Assembly: GCA_964370075.1 (NCBI GenBank) | Contig: CAYJHC010000014.1 | Coordinates: 1 to 26,170 of the forward strand | Length of the DNA stretch: 26,170 bases | Direction: 5' to 3' | DNA from: CAYJHC01 sp964370075 | GTDB lineage: Bacteria > Bacillota > Clostridia > Peptostreptococcales > Anaerovoracaceae | Shown: in pieces, positions 15,959 to 23,670 of the stretch | Layout: every line of letters starts with the position of its first letter | Numbering within the stretch: the first letter of the stretch is position 1 | Made by a program: the position numbers and the translations under genes | Notes under the pieces: model-generated | Seen by the model: only the letters and a program-made list of their open reading frames with translations | The model's database searches: none | What the model was told of the DNA's origin: nothing

Positions 15959-18016
15959 TTGGGAAATTATTATGATGAAATAAATAAGTTTGGAATTGAA
16001 AGGGCCTTGGAGCCGCAAAATGTTTTGCCTACAGCTGCGTGGAAGATAGATAATAGTAGAGAGCTTAAAGAAAATGAAGTTAAAATTAAGATTAGCAGAA
16101 TCCATATTGAAGGGACAAGTTTTAAGCAAATTTGCATGGAAACTCATGATGATGATGAGTTGATTAGGCAAAAGATAATAGATATAGTAATACAAAGAGG
16201 GAAATTGCACAATCCGGTTACAGATACGGGCGGGGTTGTTTGTGGTACTGTTGAAGAACTAGGTTCGGCTTATGAGTTTAAAGAAGGAATACAAAAAGGA
16301 GAACAAGTAATTTGTAATGCTTCACTTGCATCAATTCCAATGCATATAACAAAAATAGGAAAAATAGATAGGGTGTTCAATCAAGTAGAGGCTGAAGGGT
16401 ATGTAATTGCGCATAGTAGAGTGCCGATTATTAGAAAACCAGATAGCTTGCCTGTTAACCTTACTCTTTATATTTTTAATGAGTCGGGAACCATTTATCG
16501 AGTAAGTAAGTCTTTGGAGGGCAAGGAAAAGGTGTTGATAGTGGGGACGAACCTTCTTATGAATCTCATCTTTGGCTATACAATTCGAAAAATACTAGGT
16601 GATAGGGTACGAGTTGTAAATTTAATTGATAAAAAGAATAAGACTATAATGCGAGGGAATTCTGTAACAAAGTTGCTAGAAGAAACCTTTGATGTTATCA
16701 AATATGTGAATATATTAAAACCTGTGGAAACTATGGAAGAAATTAAGGGTGAAGAAAGGTTTGACTTAGTAATAAACTGTTCCGAAGTACCTGGTGCAGA
16801 ATCTCTTTGTATTTTGGCTTCAGACTATAACGGGACAGTAATGTTTGCAAATCTAATTAATAATTACAATTCGGCTTTATATATTACTGAATCCTTAGGA
16901 AAGCAGGTACAGTTACTAACGGCGGAAGGATATTTGGAAGAATATGATAGTTTTGATATTGAAATTGTAGGGGAACTAGCATCGTACTTTAGAGAAAACG
17001 ATGCTATAAGTAAGAAAAAAGAAGAAGTGGAAATAGAAGAAGATGTAACGAAGAATAAAAGGTTAGGTCGGCTTCCGGAAGAGTTTGTCTGTAGCAACCC
17101 TAAAATGGAAAGGGTTGTAGAAGAGGTGGTCAGGGTTTCTAAATATGACTGCAATGTGCTAATTACTGGTGACACAGGGGTTGGAAAAGAAAAGATAGCG
17201 AACCTTATTCAAAAAAGTAGTGATAGAAAAATGCAACCGTTTATAAAAGTTAACTGTGCTGCAATATATCCTAGTTTGATGGAATCAGAATTTTTTGGTT
17301 ATGAGCCAGGGGCTTTTACTGGCGCTAGCACGATGGGGAAAAAAGGATATTTTGAGCTTGCTGATAATGGGATTTTATTTTTAGATGAGGTTGGAGAGAT
17401 TCCGCTAGATATGCAAGCAAAACTGCTAAGGGTAATACAAGAAGGGGAATTTTATAAGGTCGGTGGGGTGAAATTAATTAAGACAAACCTTAGAATTATT
17501 TCTGCTGTAAACAAAGATTTGGAAAAGAGTATTGAAGAAGGTACTTTTAGGAGAGACCTCTATTATAGGCTTAATGTTGTGTCTGTAAAAATTCCACCCC
17601 TTAGTGAACGAAAGGAAGATATTGCTCCTTTAGTTAAAAGCTTTTTAAAAAAGTACGGTGAAAAATTTGGAGTGGAAAAGGGAATAAGTGAAGATGCCTT
17701 AAAATATTTAGTAAATCATAGTTGGAAAGGTAATATTAGAGAATTAGAAAATACAGTTCAAAGGTTAATTATTTCATCTAAGTCAGAGGAGGTTGAATTG
17801 GCAGATGTTCTTAGAGGGCTTCATGAAGACCTTTTTGAAGGGGGAGAATTTACTTCGGCCGAAGAAGAGGTCAACTTAGAAGAAATGATGAATAATTTTG
17901 AAAAGCAAATAATTAAAAGAGCTTATGAAACTCAAGGTAGTACTAGGAAGGCTGCTAAGTCGATAGGAATAAGCCAAACTCAATTTGTTAGGAAAAAGAA
18001 TAAGTATGAAATATAA
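15959..18016 (+). CDS. Sigma-54-dependent activator with Kdd-like N-terminal sensor domain (lysine fermentation regulator)
   Basis: This 685-residue protein activates RNA polymerase-sigma-54. The AAA+ domain has Walker A GDTGVGKE (residues 404-411), the sigma-54 contact loop GAFTGA (451-456) and Walker B LFLDE (Asp476). A Fis-type HTH lies at the end (TRKAAKSIGISQTQFVRKK). The first ~350 residues align with Kdd, encoded downstream: both share FGxxR, a VLP, an IDN, a HNPVT/KNPWT-GG segment, and DLVINC...ILA...GTV. The NAD-binding glycine loop of Kdd (GGGGKSG) reads GTNLLMN here, so dehydrogenase activity is probably lost while ligand binding may remain. I choose TTG 15959 because GGAGG is five bases upstream; ATG 15947 lacks a site. 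It likely senses a lysine pathway intermediate and drives the kdd promoter. Confidence 0.9.
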   Translation: MGNYYDEINKFGIERALEPQNVLPTAAWKIDNSRELKENEVKIKISRIHIEGTSFKQICMETHDDDELIRQKIIDIVIQRGKLHNPVTDTGGVVCGTVEELGSAYEFKEGIQKGEQVICNASLASIPMHITKIGKIDRVFNQVEAEGYVIAHSRVPIIRKPDSLPVNLTLYIFNESGTIYRVSKSLEGKEKVLIVGTNLLMNLIFGYTIRKILGDRVRVVNLIDKKNKTIMRGNSVTKLLEETFDVIKYVNILKPVETMEEIKGEERFDLVINCSEVPGAESLCILASDYNGTVMFANLINNYNSALYITESLGKQVQLLTAEGYLEEYDSFDIEIVGELASYFRENDAISKKKEEVEIEEDVTKNKRLGRLPEEFVCSNPKMERVVEEVVRVSKYDCNVLITGDTGVGKEKIANLIQKSSDRKMQPFIKVNCAAIYPSLMESEFFGYEPGAFTGASTMGKKGYFELADNGILFLDEVGEIPLDMQAKLLRVIQEGEFYKVGGVKLIKTNLRIISAVNKDLEKSIEEGTFRRDLYYRLNVVSVKIPPLSERKEDIAPLVKSFLKKYGEKFGVEKGISEDALKYLVNHSWKGNIRELENTVQRLIISSKSEEVELADVLRGLHEDLFEGGEFTSAEEEVNLEEMMNNFEKQIIKRAYETQGSTRKAAKSIGISQTQFVRKKNKYEI

Positions 18017-18146
18017 GGGAGTTTGAAGAGAAGAAGTAATAGTGATGTGGGGGGAATAAAAGAACTCTGGGAGAAAAATGAAAAGTCTGAAAAGTTATAA
18101 ATAAAAAAATGAAAGAATAAACATGTCAACGTACATAATAATCCTT

Positions 18147-18172
18147 ATAACGAACCAAAAATGGTTCGTTAT
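18147..18172. promoter_or_regulatory. Candidate upstream activator site (palindrome)
   Basis: ATAACGAACCA (18147-18157) and TGGTTCGTTAT (18162-18172) form a perfect 11-base inverted repeat around AAAA. A half-site ATGGTTCG recurs at 18193-18200, 32 bases on (about three helical turns). The palindrome lies about 150 bases before the -24/-12 promoter, the normal enhancer distance for a sigma-54 activator, and a similar site is in the activator's own upstream region. Confidence 0.65.
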
Positions 18173-18315
18173 TTTTATGAAAGAAAAGGAAATGGTTCGA
18201 AAATAAAAGAAGAAATCAAAAATATTTCTGTATGGAGAAATATTATTCTTCGAAAATTGTTGGAAAATCAATGAATAAATAGAAAGAAGAAAAAAATACA
18301 TTCTGAACACAAAAT

Positions 18316-18331
18316 TGGCACATTTGTTGCT
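18316..18331 (+). promoter_or_regulatory. Sigma-54 (-24/-12) promoter of the kdd-kam operon
   Basis: TGGCAC at 18316-18321 and TTGCT at 18327-18331, five bases apart, match the sigma-54 consensus (TGGCAC-N5-TTGCW). The GG and GC pairs are 12 bases apart as required. Transcription would begin near 18342, leaving a leader of about 115 bases before kdd. Confidence 0.85.
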
Positions 18332-18456
18332 TATAATATGAGTGACTTGGTAATTATTGTTATTGCTACTTTGATATGGTAATATTAATTATTGCTCAAG
18401 CAAAGATGAAATTAATAATATTTAAGTAATGTTAAATTAATAGGAGGATTAAGATT

Positions 18457-19488
18457 ATGAAAAAAGGATGCCCATTTGGAACACACAGAGTTATTTCACC
18501 TAAGGGAGTTTTACCGCAACCTGCAGATGTAATTGACAACAACATGGAAATATTTGATAACGAAGTGTTGATAGATGTTCAAACATTAAACATAGACTCT
18601 GCTTCATTTACAGAAATCAAGAAAAGAGCAGGCGGAGATATTGAAGAAGTTAAAAAGACAATGCTAGGTATTGTAGAAAAAGCAGGAAAACATAAAAACC
18701 CTTGGACTGGTTCAGGTGGAATGCTAATTGGAACAGTGTTAGAAGTTGGGGAAAATTATGTTGGAGATTTAAAGGCAGGAGATAGAATAGCAACTTTAGT
18801 TTCTCTTTCTCTTACTCCACTAGTAATCGAAGAGATCTTAGAAGTTAGACCAGATATTGACCAAGTTGATATTAAAGGAAAAGCAATTTTATTCCAAAGC
18901 GGGATTTATGCTAAATTGCCAGAAGATATGGAAGATGGCCTTGCTCTAAGTGCGCTTGACGTTGCAGGGGCTCCTGCACAAGCTGCTAAATTAGTAAAGC
19001 CTGGCGATACAGTAGTAGTTATTGGCGGTGGCGGAAAGTCAGGATTACTTTGCCTATATGAAGCAAAGAAGAGAGCTGGAATCACAGGGAAGGTTATCTG
19101 TGCAGCAGGTTCTGAAAGTTCAAAAGTAAGAGCGGAAAAGCTTGACCTTGCTGATGAGTATTTTGTATTTGACTGTACAGATGCAGTTGGTTTCTACAAC
19201 AAGATGATGGAAGTTACAGATGGCCAACTAGCTGATTTAGTTATTAACTGTGTAAATATAGAAAACACTGAAATGGCATCTATATTAGCTTGTAAAGACG
19301 ACGGAACAGTATACTTCTTCTCTATGGCTACAAACTTCACTAAAGCAGCTTTAGGTGCCGAAGGTGTAGGTAAAGATGTAAACATGATTGTAGGAAATGG
19401 ATATACAAAAGACCATGCGGAAATTACATTGCAAGTATTAAGAGAAAATAAAGCTCTAAGAGAATTATTCCAAGAAATGTATGCGTAA
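18457..19488 (+). CDS. kdd: L-erythro-3,5-diaminohexanoate dehydrogenase
   Basis: Kdd oxidatively deaminates L-erythro-3,5-diaminohexanoate to (S)-5-amino-3-oxohexanoate with NAD+, releasing ammonia. The 343-residue protein has an N-terminal substrate domain and a Rossmann fold with VVVIGGGGKSG at residues 186-196. Identification rests on its length, its place directly before kamA and its match to the dehydrogenase pattern. AGGAGG lies a few bases before the ATG. It is the first gene behind the -24/-12 promoter and its sequence is the apparent source of the sensor domain in the upstream activator. Confidence 0.92.
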   Translation: MKKGCPFGTHRVISPKGVLPQPADVIDNNMEIFDNEVLIDVQTLNIDSASFTEIKKRAGGDIEEVKKTMLGIVEKAGKHKNPWTGSGGMLIGTVLEVGENYVGDLKAGDRIATLVSLSLTPLVIEEILEVRPDIDQVDIKGKAILFQSGIYAKLPEDMEDGLALSALDVAGAPAQAAKLVKPGDTVVVIGGGGKSGLLCLYEAKKRAGITGKVICAAGSESSKVRAEKLDLADEYFVFDCTDAVGFYNKMMEVTDGQLADLVINCVNIENTEMASILACKDDGTVYFFSMATNFTKAALGAEGVGKDVNMIVGNGYTKDHAEITLQVLRENKALRELFQEMYA

Positions 19489-19497
19489 TTAGAAATC

Positions 19498-19535
19498 AGT
19501 AAATAACTTAGTGAGAAGTCACTAAGTTATTTACT
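19498..19535 (+). other. Perfect 17-bp hairpin between kdd and kamA
   Basis: AGTAAATAACTTAGTGA (19498-19514) and its exact complement (19519-19535) enclose GAAG. No T-run follows, so it is not a standard terminator; it may stabilise or process the operon mRNA, or lower expression of downstream genes. The kamA ribosome site AGAAGGAG follows about 14 bases later. Confidence 0.7.
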
Positions 19536-19563
19536 AAGTAATTATATAGAAGGAGCAAAAAAA

Positions 19564-20817
19564 ATGACAATAAGGAATTGGAAAGACGTACCTTTGTGGA
19601 AGGATGTTACCGATGAGCAGTGGAACGATTGGCATTGGCAGGTAGAGAATAGATTAACAACTGTTGAGCAGATAGCAGAAGTTATTAATTTAAATGAAAA
19701 AGAAAAAGAAGATATTTCTAAAGTAATGGATGGGTTTAGAGTTGGAATTACTCCTTACTATGCATCGCTGATGGACCCAGACGACGAAAGATGTCCAGTA
19801 AGAATGCAAGCGGTTCCTATCCTAAGCGAGACTCATACTTCGGCTGAAGATATGGCGGATCCTCTTCATGAGGATGAAGATTCTCCAGCTCCTGGACTTA
19901 CTCATAGATATCCAGATAGAGTGCTTTTCTTAATTACTGACCAATGTTCTATGTACTGTAGACATTGTACCCGTAGAAGAATAGCAGGAGAGCATGATGG
20001 AAGTAGAAGCAGGGAAGATATAGATGCATGTATTGCATATATCAAGAGAACTCCTCAAATTAGAGATGTTTTGCTAAGTGGTGGAGATTGTCTGTGTGTA
20101 GAAGATGCGACTTTAGAGTATATCTTTTCAGAATTAAGAAAAATCCCACATGTGGAAATAGTAAGACTTGGCTCTAGAACACCAGTTGTAATGCCGATGA
20201 GAATTACAGATGAACTTTGTGAGATGATCAAAAAGTATCATCCGGTTTGGCTAAATACCCACTTCAATCATCCGAAAGAGATGACTAAAGAAGCAGGAGA
20301 AGCACTAGCTAAATTAGCCAACGCTGGAATTCCTTTGGGCAACCAGACAGTACTGTTAAAAGGTGTTAATGATTGTCCGCATATTATGAGAGAACTAGTT
20401 CATATTCTTGTAAAGAATAGAGTTAGACCTTACTATATTTACCAATGTGACCTATCCCTAGGAATTGGACATTTTAGAACTCCAGTTGCTACAGGTATTC
20501 AACTTATTGAAAGTTTAAGAGGACATACTTCTGGATATGCAGTACCTACATTTGTAGTAGATGCACCAGGAGGAGGAGGAAAGACTCCGGTAATGCCTCA
20601 GTATATAATATCTCAGGCTCCAGGGAAAATAGTCCTAAGGAACTATGAAGGTGTAATTACAACTTATACAGAACCAGTGAACATTGAAGAGGTTCCGTGT
20701 AATTGTGATTATTGTACTGGGAAAAAGGAATATAAGTATGAAGGTGTCGCTGCATTAGAGCAAGGATTAAAATTATCCCTAGAACCATCAGACCTATCAA
20801 GACATAAGAGAAAATAA
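19564..20817 (+). CDS. kamA: Lysine 2,3-aminomutase
   Basis: KamA is a radical-SAM, PLP-dependent enzyme that moves the alpha amino group of L-lysine to give L-beta-lysine, the first committed step of the pathway. The 417-residue protein has the cluster motif C128xxxC132xxC135 (DQCSMYCRHCTRR), a GGD motif near residue 173, the PLP lysine K340 in PGGGGKTPVMP, and acidic residues D296 and D333 that correspond to lysine-recognising Asp293/Asp330 of the Clostridium subterminale enzyme (offset three). A C-terminal CNCDYC motif fits the zinc site of that enzyme. These features separate it from the EpmB/YjeK type, which is shorter. Start has AGAAGGAG upstream. Confidence 0.97.
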   Translation: MTIRNWKDVPLWKDVTDEQWNDWHWQVENRLTTVEQIAEVINLNEKEKEDISKVMDGFRVGITPYYASLMDPDDERCPVRMQAVPILSETHTSAEDMADPLHEDEDSPAPGLTHRYPDRVLFLITDQCSMYCRHCTRRRIAGEHDGSRSREDIDACIAYIKRTPQIRDVLLSGGDCLCVEDATLEYIFSELRKIPHVEIVRLGSRTPVVMPMRITDELCEMIKKYHPVWLNTHFNHPKEMTKEAGEALAKLANAGIPLGNQTVLLKGVNDCPHIMRELVHILVKNRVRPYYIYQCDLSLGIGHFRTPVATGIQLIESLRGHTSGYAVPTFVVDAPGGGGKTPVMPQYIISQAPGKIVLRNYEGVITTYTEPVNIEEVPCNCDYCTGKKEYKYEGVAALEQGLKLSLEPSDLSRHKRK

Positions 20818-20835
20818 AAGATTTTAGTTTAATTC

Positions 20836-20857
20836 ACCTGCCTCGAAAGGGGCAGGT
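20836..20857 (+). other. GNRA-type (GAAA) hairpin between kamA and kamB
   Basis: ACCTGCCTC (20836-20844) pairs with GGGGCAGGT (20849-20857), one G-U pair, around a GAAA tetraloop. No T-run follows, so it is more likely an mRNA stability or processing element inside the operon than a terminator. Confidence 0.65.
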
Positions 20858-20900
20858 ATTCCCATAATTTGAGGTGTTGCGATTTGAAAAAGGAGGCAAA

Positions 20901-21920
20901 ATGAGTCTGTTAAAAGAGATTGCTTTGGAAAATAAAATAATATCTATTGTGGGAATGGCAAAAAACTCTGGCAAAACAGCAACTCTTAACTTTCTTGTGG
21001 AAGAGGCTATGGATGAGGGAATGCTTATTGGAGTTACTTCTACAGGAAGAGATGGAGAGGATACGGATTTAGTAACAGGGACAGATAAGCCTAGAGTATA
21101 CCTAGAAGAAGGGACTTTAGTAGCAGTGCCCAAGGGACTTTATGAATTGGCAGATGCTGATTTAGAAATTGTGAAGTTGACAGACTATCATAGCACAATT
21201 GGAGAGATTATGATTTGTAAAGTTGTTGATGCTGGGTATGTTCAAATTGCAGGACCAGTATCTACAGAAGAACAAAAATTATTGTGCAAAGATTTTTTGG
21301 GGATGGGAGTGGAAGTAGTCTTAATTGATGGGGCTATAGATAGAAGGCACATTGCCAATCCAGAAGCATCAGATGCAGTTATACTAGCTACAGGAGCAGT
21401 TCTTTCTAGAGATTTGAAGAAAGTTGTAAAAGAAACAGCCCATATAATCTCCCTATATAGTTGCCCTAGATTAGAAGATGAAGAAATCAAAAAAAATATA
21501 GAAAAATTAAAAAATGCGGACAAAATACTAACCATAAATGAAGAGAATCAAGTCAGACCTTTAGAATTAAAGACTGGGCTAGGCTCTTCAAACTACTTAG
21601 ATAAGGAAATAACAGAAGATGTTAGATATGTGTATATTCCAGGAGCATTTACAGCAAGTGTTATTGGAGACATAAAAATACAGAAGCTGAAAAATATAAA
21701 ATTTATACTAAAGGATCCTACGAAAATTTTTATCGATAATGCTACATGGAAGCAGTATTTAAAAAAAGGGTTGCAGGTTCAGGTTTTGGAGAATATTAAA
21801 GTTGTAGCAGTAACAGTAAACCCATACTCGCCTAATGGATATTTCTTTGAACAAAAAAAACTGAAAGAAGAAATGGAAGCAGTTCTTCCAAACATTCCTG
21901 TACTGGATGTTAGGGCGTAG
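20901..21920 (+). CDS. kamB: KamB, P-loop protein of the lysine 5,6-aminomutase system
   Basis: This 339-residue protein has an N-terminal Walker A motif GMAKNSGKT (residues 18-26) and is the gene that normally lies between kamA and kamC in lysine fermentation clusters. KamB and KamC are linked to reactivation of the adenosylcobalamin-dependent aminomutase KamDE, like reactivases of related ornithine aminomutase; this role is from family knowledge. I start at ATG 20901, four bases after AAAGGAGG; the longer frame from 20874 includes the ribosome site. The stop is 14 bases before kamC. Confidence 0.88.
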   Translation: MSLLKEIALENKIISIVGMAKNSGKTATLNFLVEEAMDEGMLIGVTSTGRDGEDTDLVTGTDKPRVYLEEGTLVAVPKGLYELADADLEIVKLTDYHSTIGEIMICKVVDAGYVQIAGPVSTEEQKLLCKDFLGMGVEVVLIDGAIDRRHIANPEASDAVILATGAVLSRDLKKVVKETAHIISLYSCPRLEDEEIKKNIEKLKNADKILTINEENQVRPLELKTGLGSSNYLDKEITEDVRYVYIPGAFTASVIGDIKIQKLKNIKFILKDPTKIFIDNATWKQYLKKGLQVQVLENIKVVAVTVNPYSPNGYFFEQKKLKEEMEAVLPNIPVLDVRA

Positions 21921-21934
21921 AAAGGGGTGGGATT

Positions 21935-23557
21935 ATGGCGAGAAGATTTTCAAATGTGAGAAGTAGAAGTCAAGTAGATTTTGAATATATTGTTAATTGT
22001 ATTGAGCTTATTACTCCTTTTGGAAAAGAGGCTCTGCGGAATATGAAACCTTTTTTCCCGGGGCAAGAGGAAAGTTTGAAACGAGAATTTCAATTAATTG
22101 AAGAAATGATACAGTTTGGAAAAACTGAAAAGAAAAAGTTGGTAGACTTAAAACTAACACTAATGCCCATAAAAGATATTAGATTTTCTGTTGAAAGAAC
22201 GGAAAAAGATACTATTTCTACAATAGAGCTTTTTGAAATAAAGAGTGCTTTGCTAATATTCGAAAAGCTAAAAGAAATATTTAAAGGCACAAATATCCCT
22301 AAGGAATTTGAAATAATTGATACGACAGATGTGTTAAATAAGCTTGATCCAAGAGGGGATAGGCTAAATACTTTTTACATTTATGAGGAGTTTTCTGATA
22401 AATTGAAGCAACTTCGAGAAGAAAAAAAGTCTAAAGAAATTGGCATTAGAAACGATAAAAAGAAGATTAGAGAAAAACTTAGAAAAGAACTAGGCATAAA
22501 TTTAACGCCTAAGTTTGACTATATAGTATCAAAAGGCGATGCGGAAGAGTTTGAAAAACTAAACAATGTCAAGGACCTCGAACAGGTTGCACAAGATCTT
22601 GTTTCCATAACCTTTGGGGTTATAGAAACAGAAGAACAGAAATACATAAAAAAGGAAATAGAAAAACTTGAAATAGACATAGAAATTGAGGAAAATGCAG
22701 TTCGGGAAAGTCTTTCTTTGGAAATTTGGAAAAGAAACAAGATCATATTAGAAAATATGCAGCGGATAGGAAGGCTAGATTTCACCATAGGAAGAGGAGA
22801 ATTTGCAGTAAATAACAATTGCATAAAGCCTGAAATTGTAAAGGAACATATTGTTGAAATTGAAGAGGGCAGACATACTAAGGTTGAGCACATTCTAAGG
22901 AAAAAAGAAAAAGAGTATATACCAGTTTCCATAAGTTTAAAAGAAGGAGTTGCCTGTATAACAGGAGCCAATATGGGAGGCAAAACTATTAGTCTTAAAC
23001 TGGTAGGGATGATGGTGTTTTTGACTCAATATGGATTCTTTGTGCCAGCAAAGAGTTTGCGGATAGGCTTGTCAAGTTTTATGCAAATTTTGATTGGAGA
23101 TAGTCAATCTGTTGAGCGAGGATTATCTTCCTTTGGAAGTGAAATGGAAGAATTAAAAGAAATATTAGACAATAGCAAGGAACGTTCTTTGATTTTGATA
23201 GATGAAATTGCAAGCGGAACAAATCCTGTAGAAGGAAGAGCTTTGACGAAAGGATTAATCGACTATTTAAAACTTAGAGATACGATAACTCTAATAACGA
23301 CCCACTTTGAGGTAGGTGAAGAAAAGGAAATTAAAAAGCTACAGGTTGTAGGCTTAGCAAATACAGATATAAAACTTCTTGAAAGAGAAATAAAATATGC
23401 TAACCGAAGTCAAAGGATTGATATTGTTGGGAAATATATGGACTATAGGCTGGTGGAAGTGAAGGAAGAAGCAGGTGTCCCGCGAGATGCGCTGAATATA
23501 GCAAGAATACTAGGTATTGATAAACAAATACTAGAACGTGCAAAAAAATATCTATAA
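21935..23557 (+). CDS. kamC: KamC, MutS-related ATPase of the lysine 5,6-aminomutase system
   Basis: The 540-residue protein carries the ATPase domain of the MutS superfamily: Walker A TGANMGGKT near residues 344-352, a SSFGSEMEELKEIL segment typical of MutS, Walker B LILIDEIASGTNP near 421-432 and a TTHFE histidine. The N-terminal half has lever/clamp-like helices and a charged coiled-coil stretch but no mismatch-recognition domain, and the nuclease (Smr) domain of MutS2 is absent. It is placed between kamB and kamD and so serves the aminomutase, probably as an ATP-driven reactivase subunit, not in DNA repair. The AGAAAGGGGTGGG ribosome site is acceptable. Confidence 0.9.
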   Translation: MARRFSNVRSRSQVDFEYIVNCIELITPFGKEALRNMKPFFPGQEESLKREFQLIEEMIQFGKTEKKKLVDLKLTLMPIKDIRFSVERTEKDTISTIELFEIKSALLIFEKLKEIFKGTNIPKEFEIIDTTDVLNKLDPRGDRLNTFYIYEEFSDKLKQLREEKKSKEIGIRNDKKKIREKLRKELGINLTPKFDYIVSKGDAEEFEKLNNVKDLEQVAQDLVSITFGVIETEEQKYIKKEIEKLEIDIEIEENAVRESLSLEIWKRNKIILENMQRIGRLDFTIGRGEFAVNNNCIKPEIVKEHIVEIEEGRHTKVEHILRKKEKEYIPVSISLKEGVACITGANMGGKTISLKLVGMMVFLTQYGFFVPAKSLRIGLSSFMQILIGDSQSVERGLSSFGSEMEELKEILDNSKERSLILIDEIASGTNPVEGRALTKGLIDYLKLRDTITLITTHFEVGEEKEIKKLQVVGLANTDIKLLEREIKYANRSQRIDIVGKYMDYRLVEVKEEAGVPRDALNIARILGIDKQILERAKKYL

Positions 23558-23670
23558 GTTATTTTAAAAAATGGAAGCCAAGGCTGATGAGAGATAGGCG
23601 TGGATAAGAAAAAATAGTAAATAAAAAATAGTAGATAAAATGAAAAGGTAGTAAAGAAAAGGAGAGAAGC

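Larger units (their letters stand above)
18017..18456. promoter_or_regulatory. Regulatory region between the activator and kdd
   Basis: The 440 bases contain no real gene; the one open frame (minus, 18095-18310) is low-complexity AT-rich sequence lying over the regulatory sites. They hold an enhancer-like palindrome, an extra half-site, the -24/-12 promoter, and about 115 bases of leader with a TTGCTCAAGCAA dyad near 18392. No terminator for the activator gene was found. Confidence 0.7.

Noticed and set aside
18095..18310. Minus-strand hydrophobic open frame of 71 codons
   Set aside because: Phe/Ile/Tyr-rich AT noise lying over the enhancer palindrome; no ribosome site.
18017..18456. Possibility of a cobalamin or lysine riboswitch before the kdd-kam operon
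   Set aside because: No B12-box-like or lysine-riboswitch-like conserved sequence was seen, and the leader after the -24/-12 promoter is only about 115 bases.
22519..22983. 154-codon minus-strand frame inside kamC
   Set aside because: Ser/Phe-rich antisense shadow of the lysine/glutamate-rich kamC sequence.
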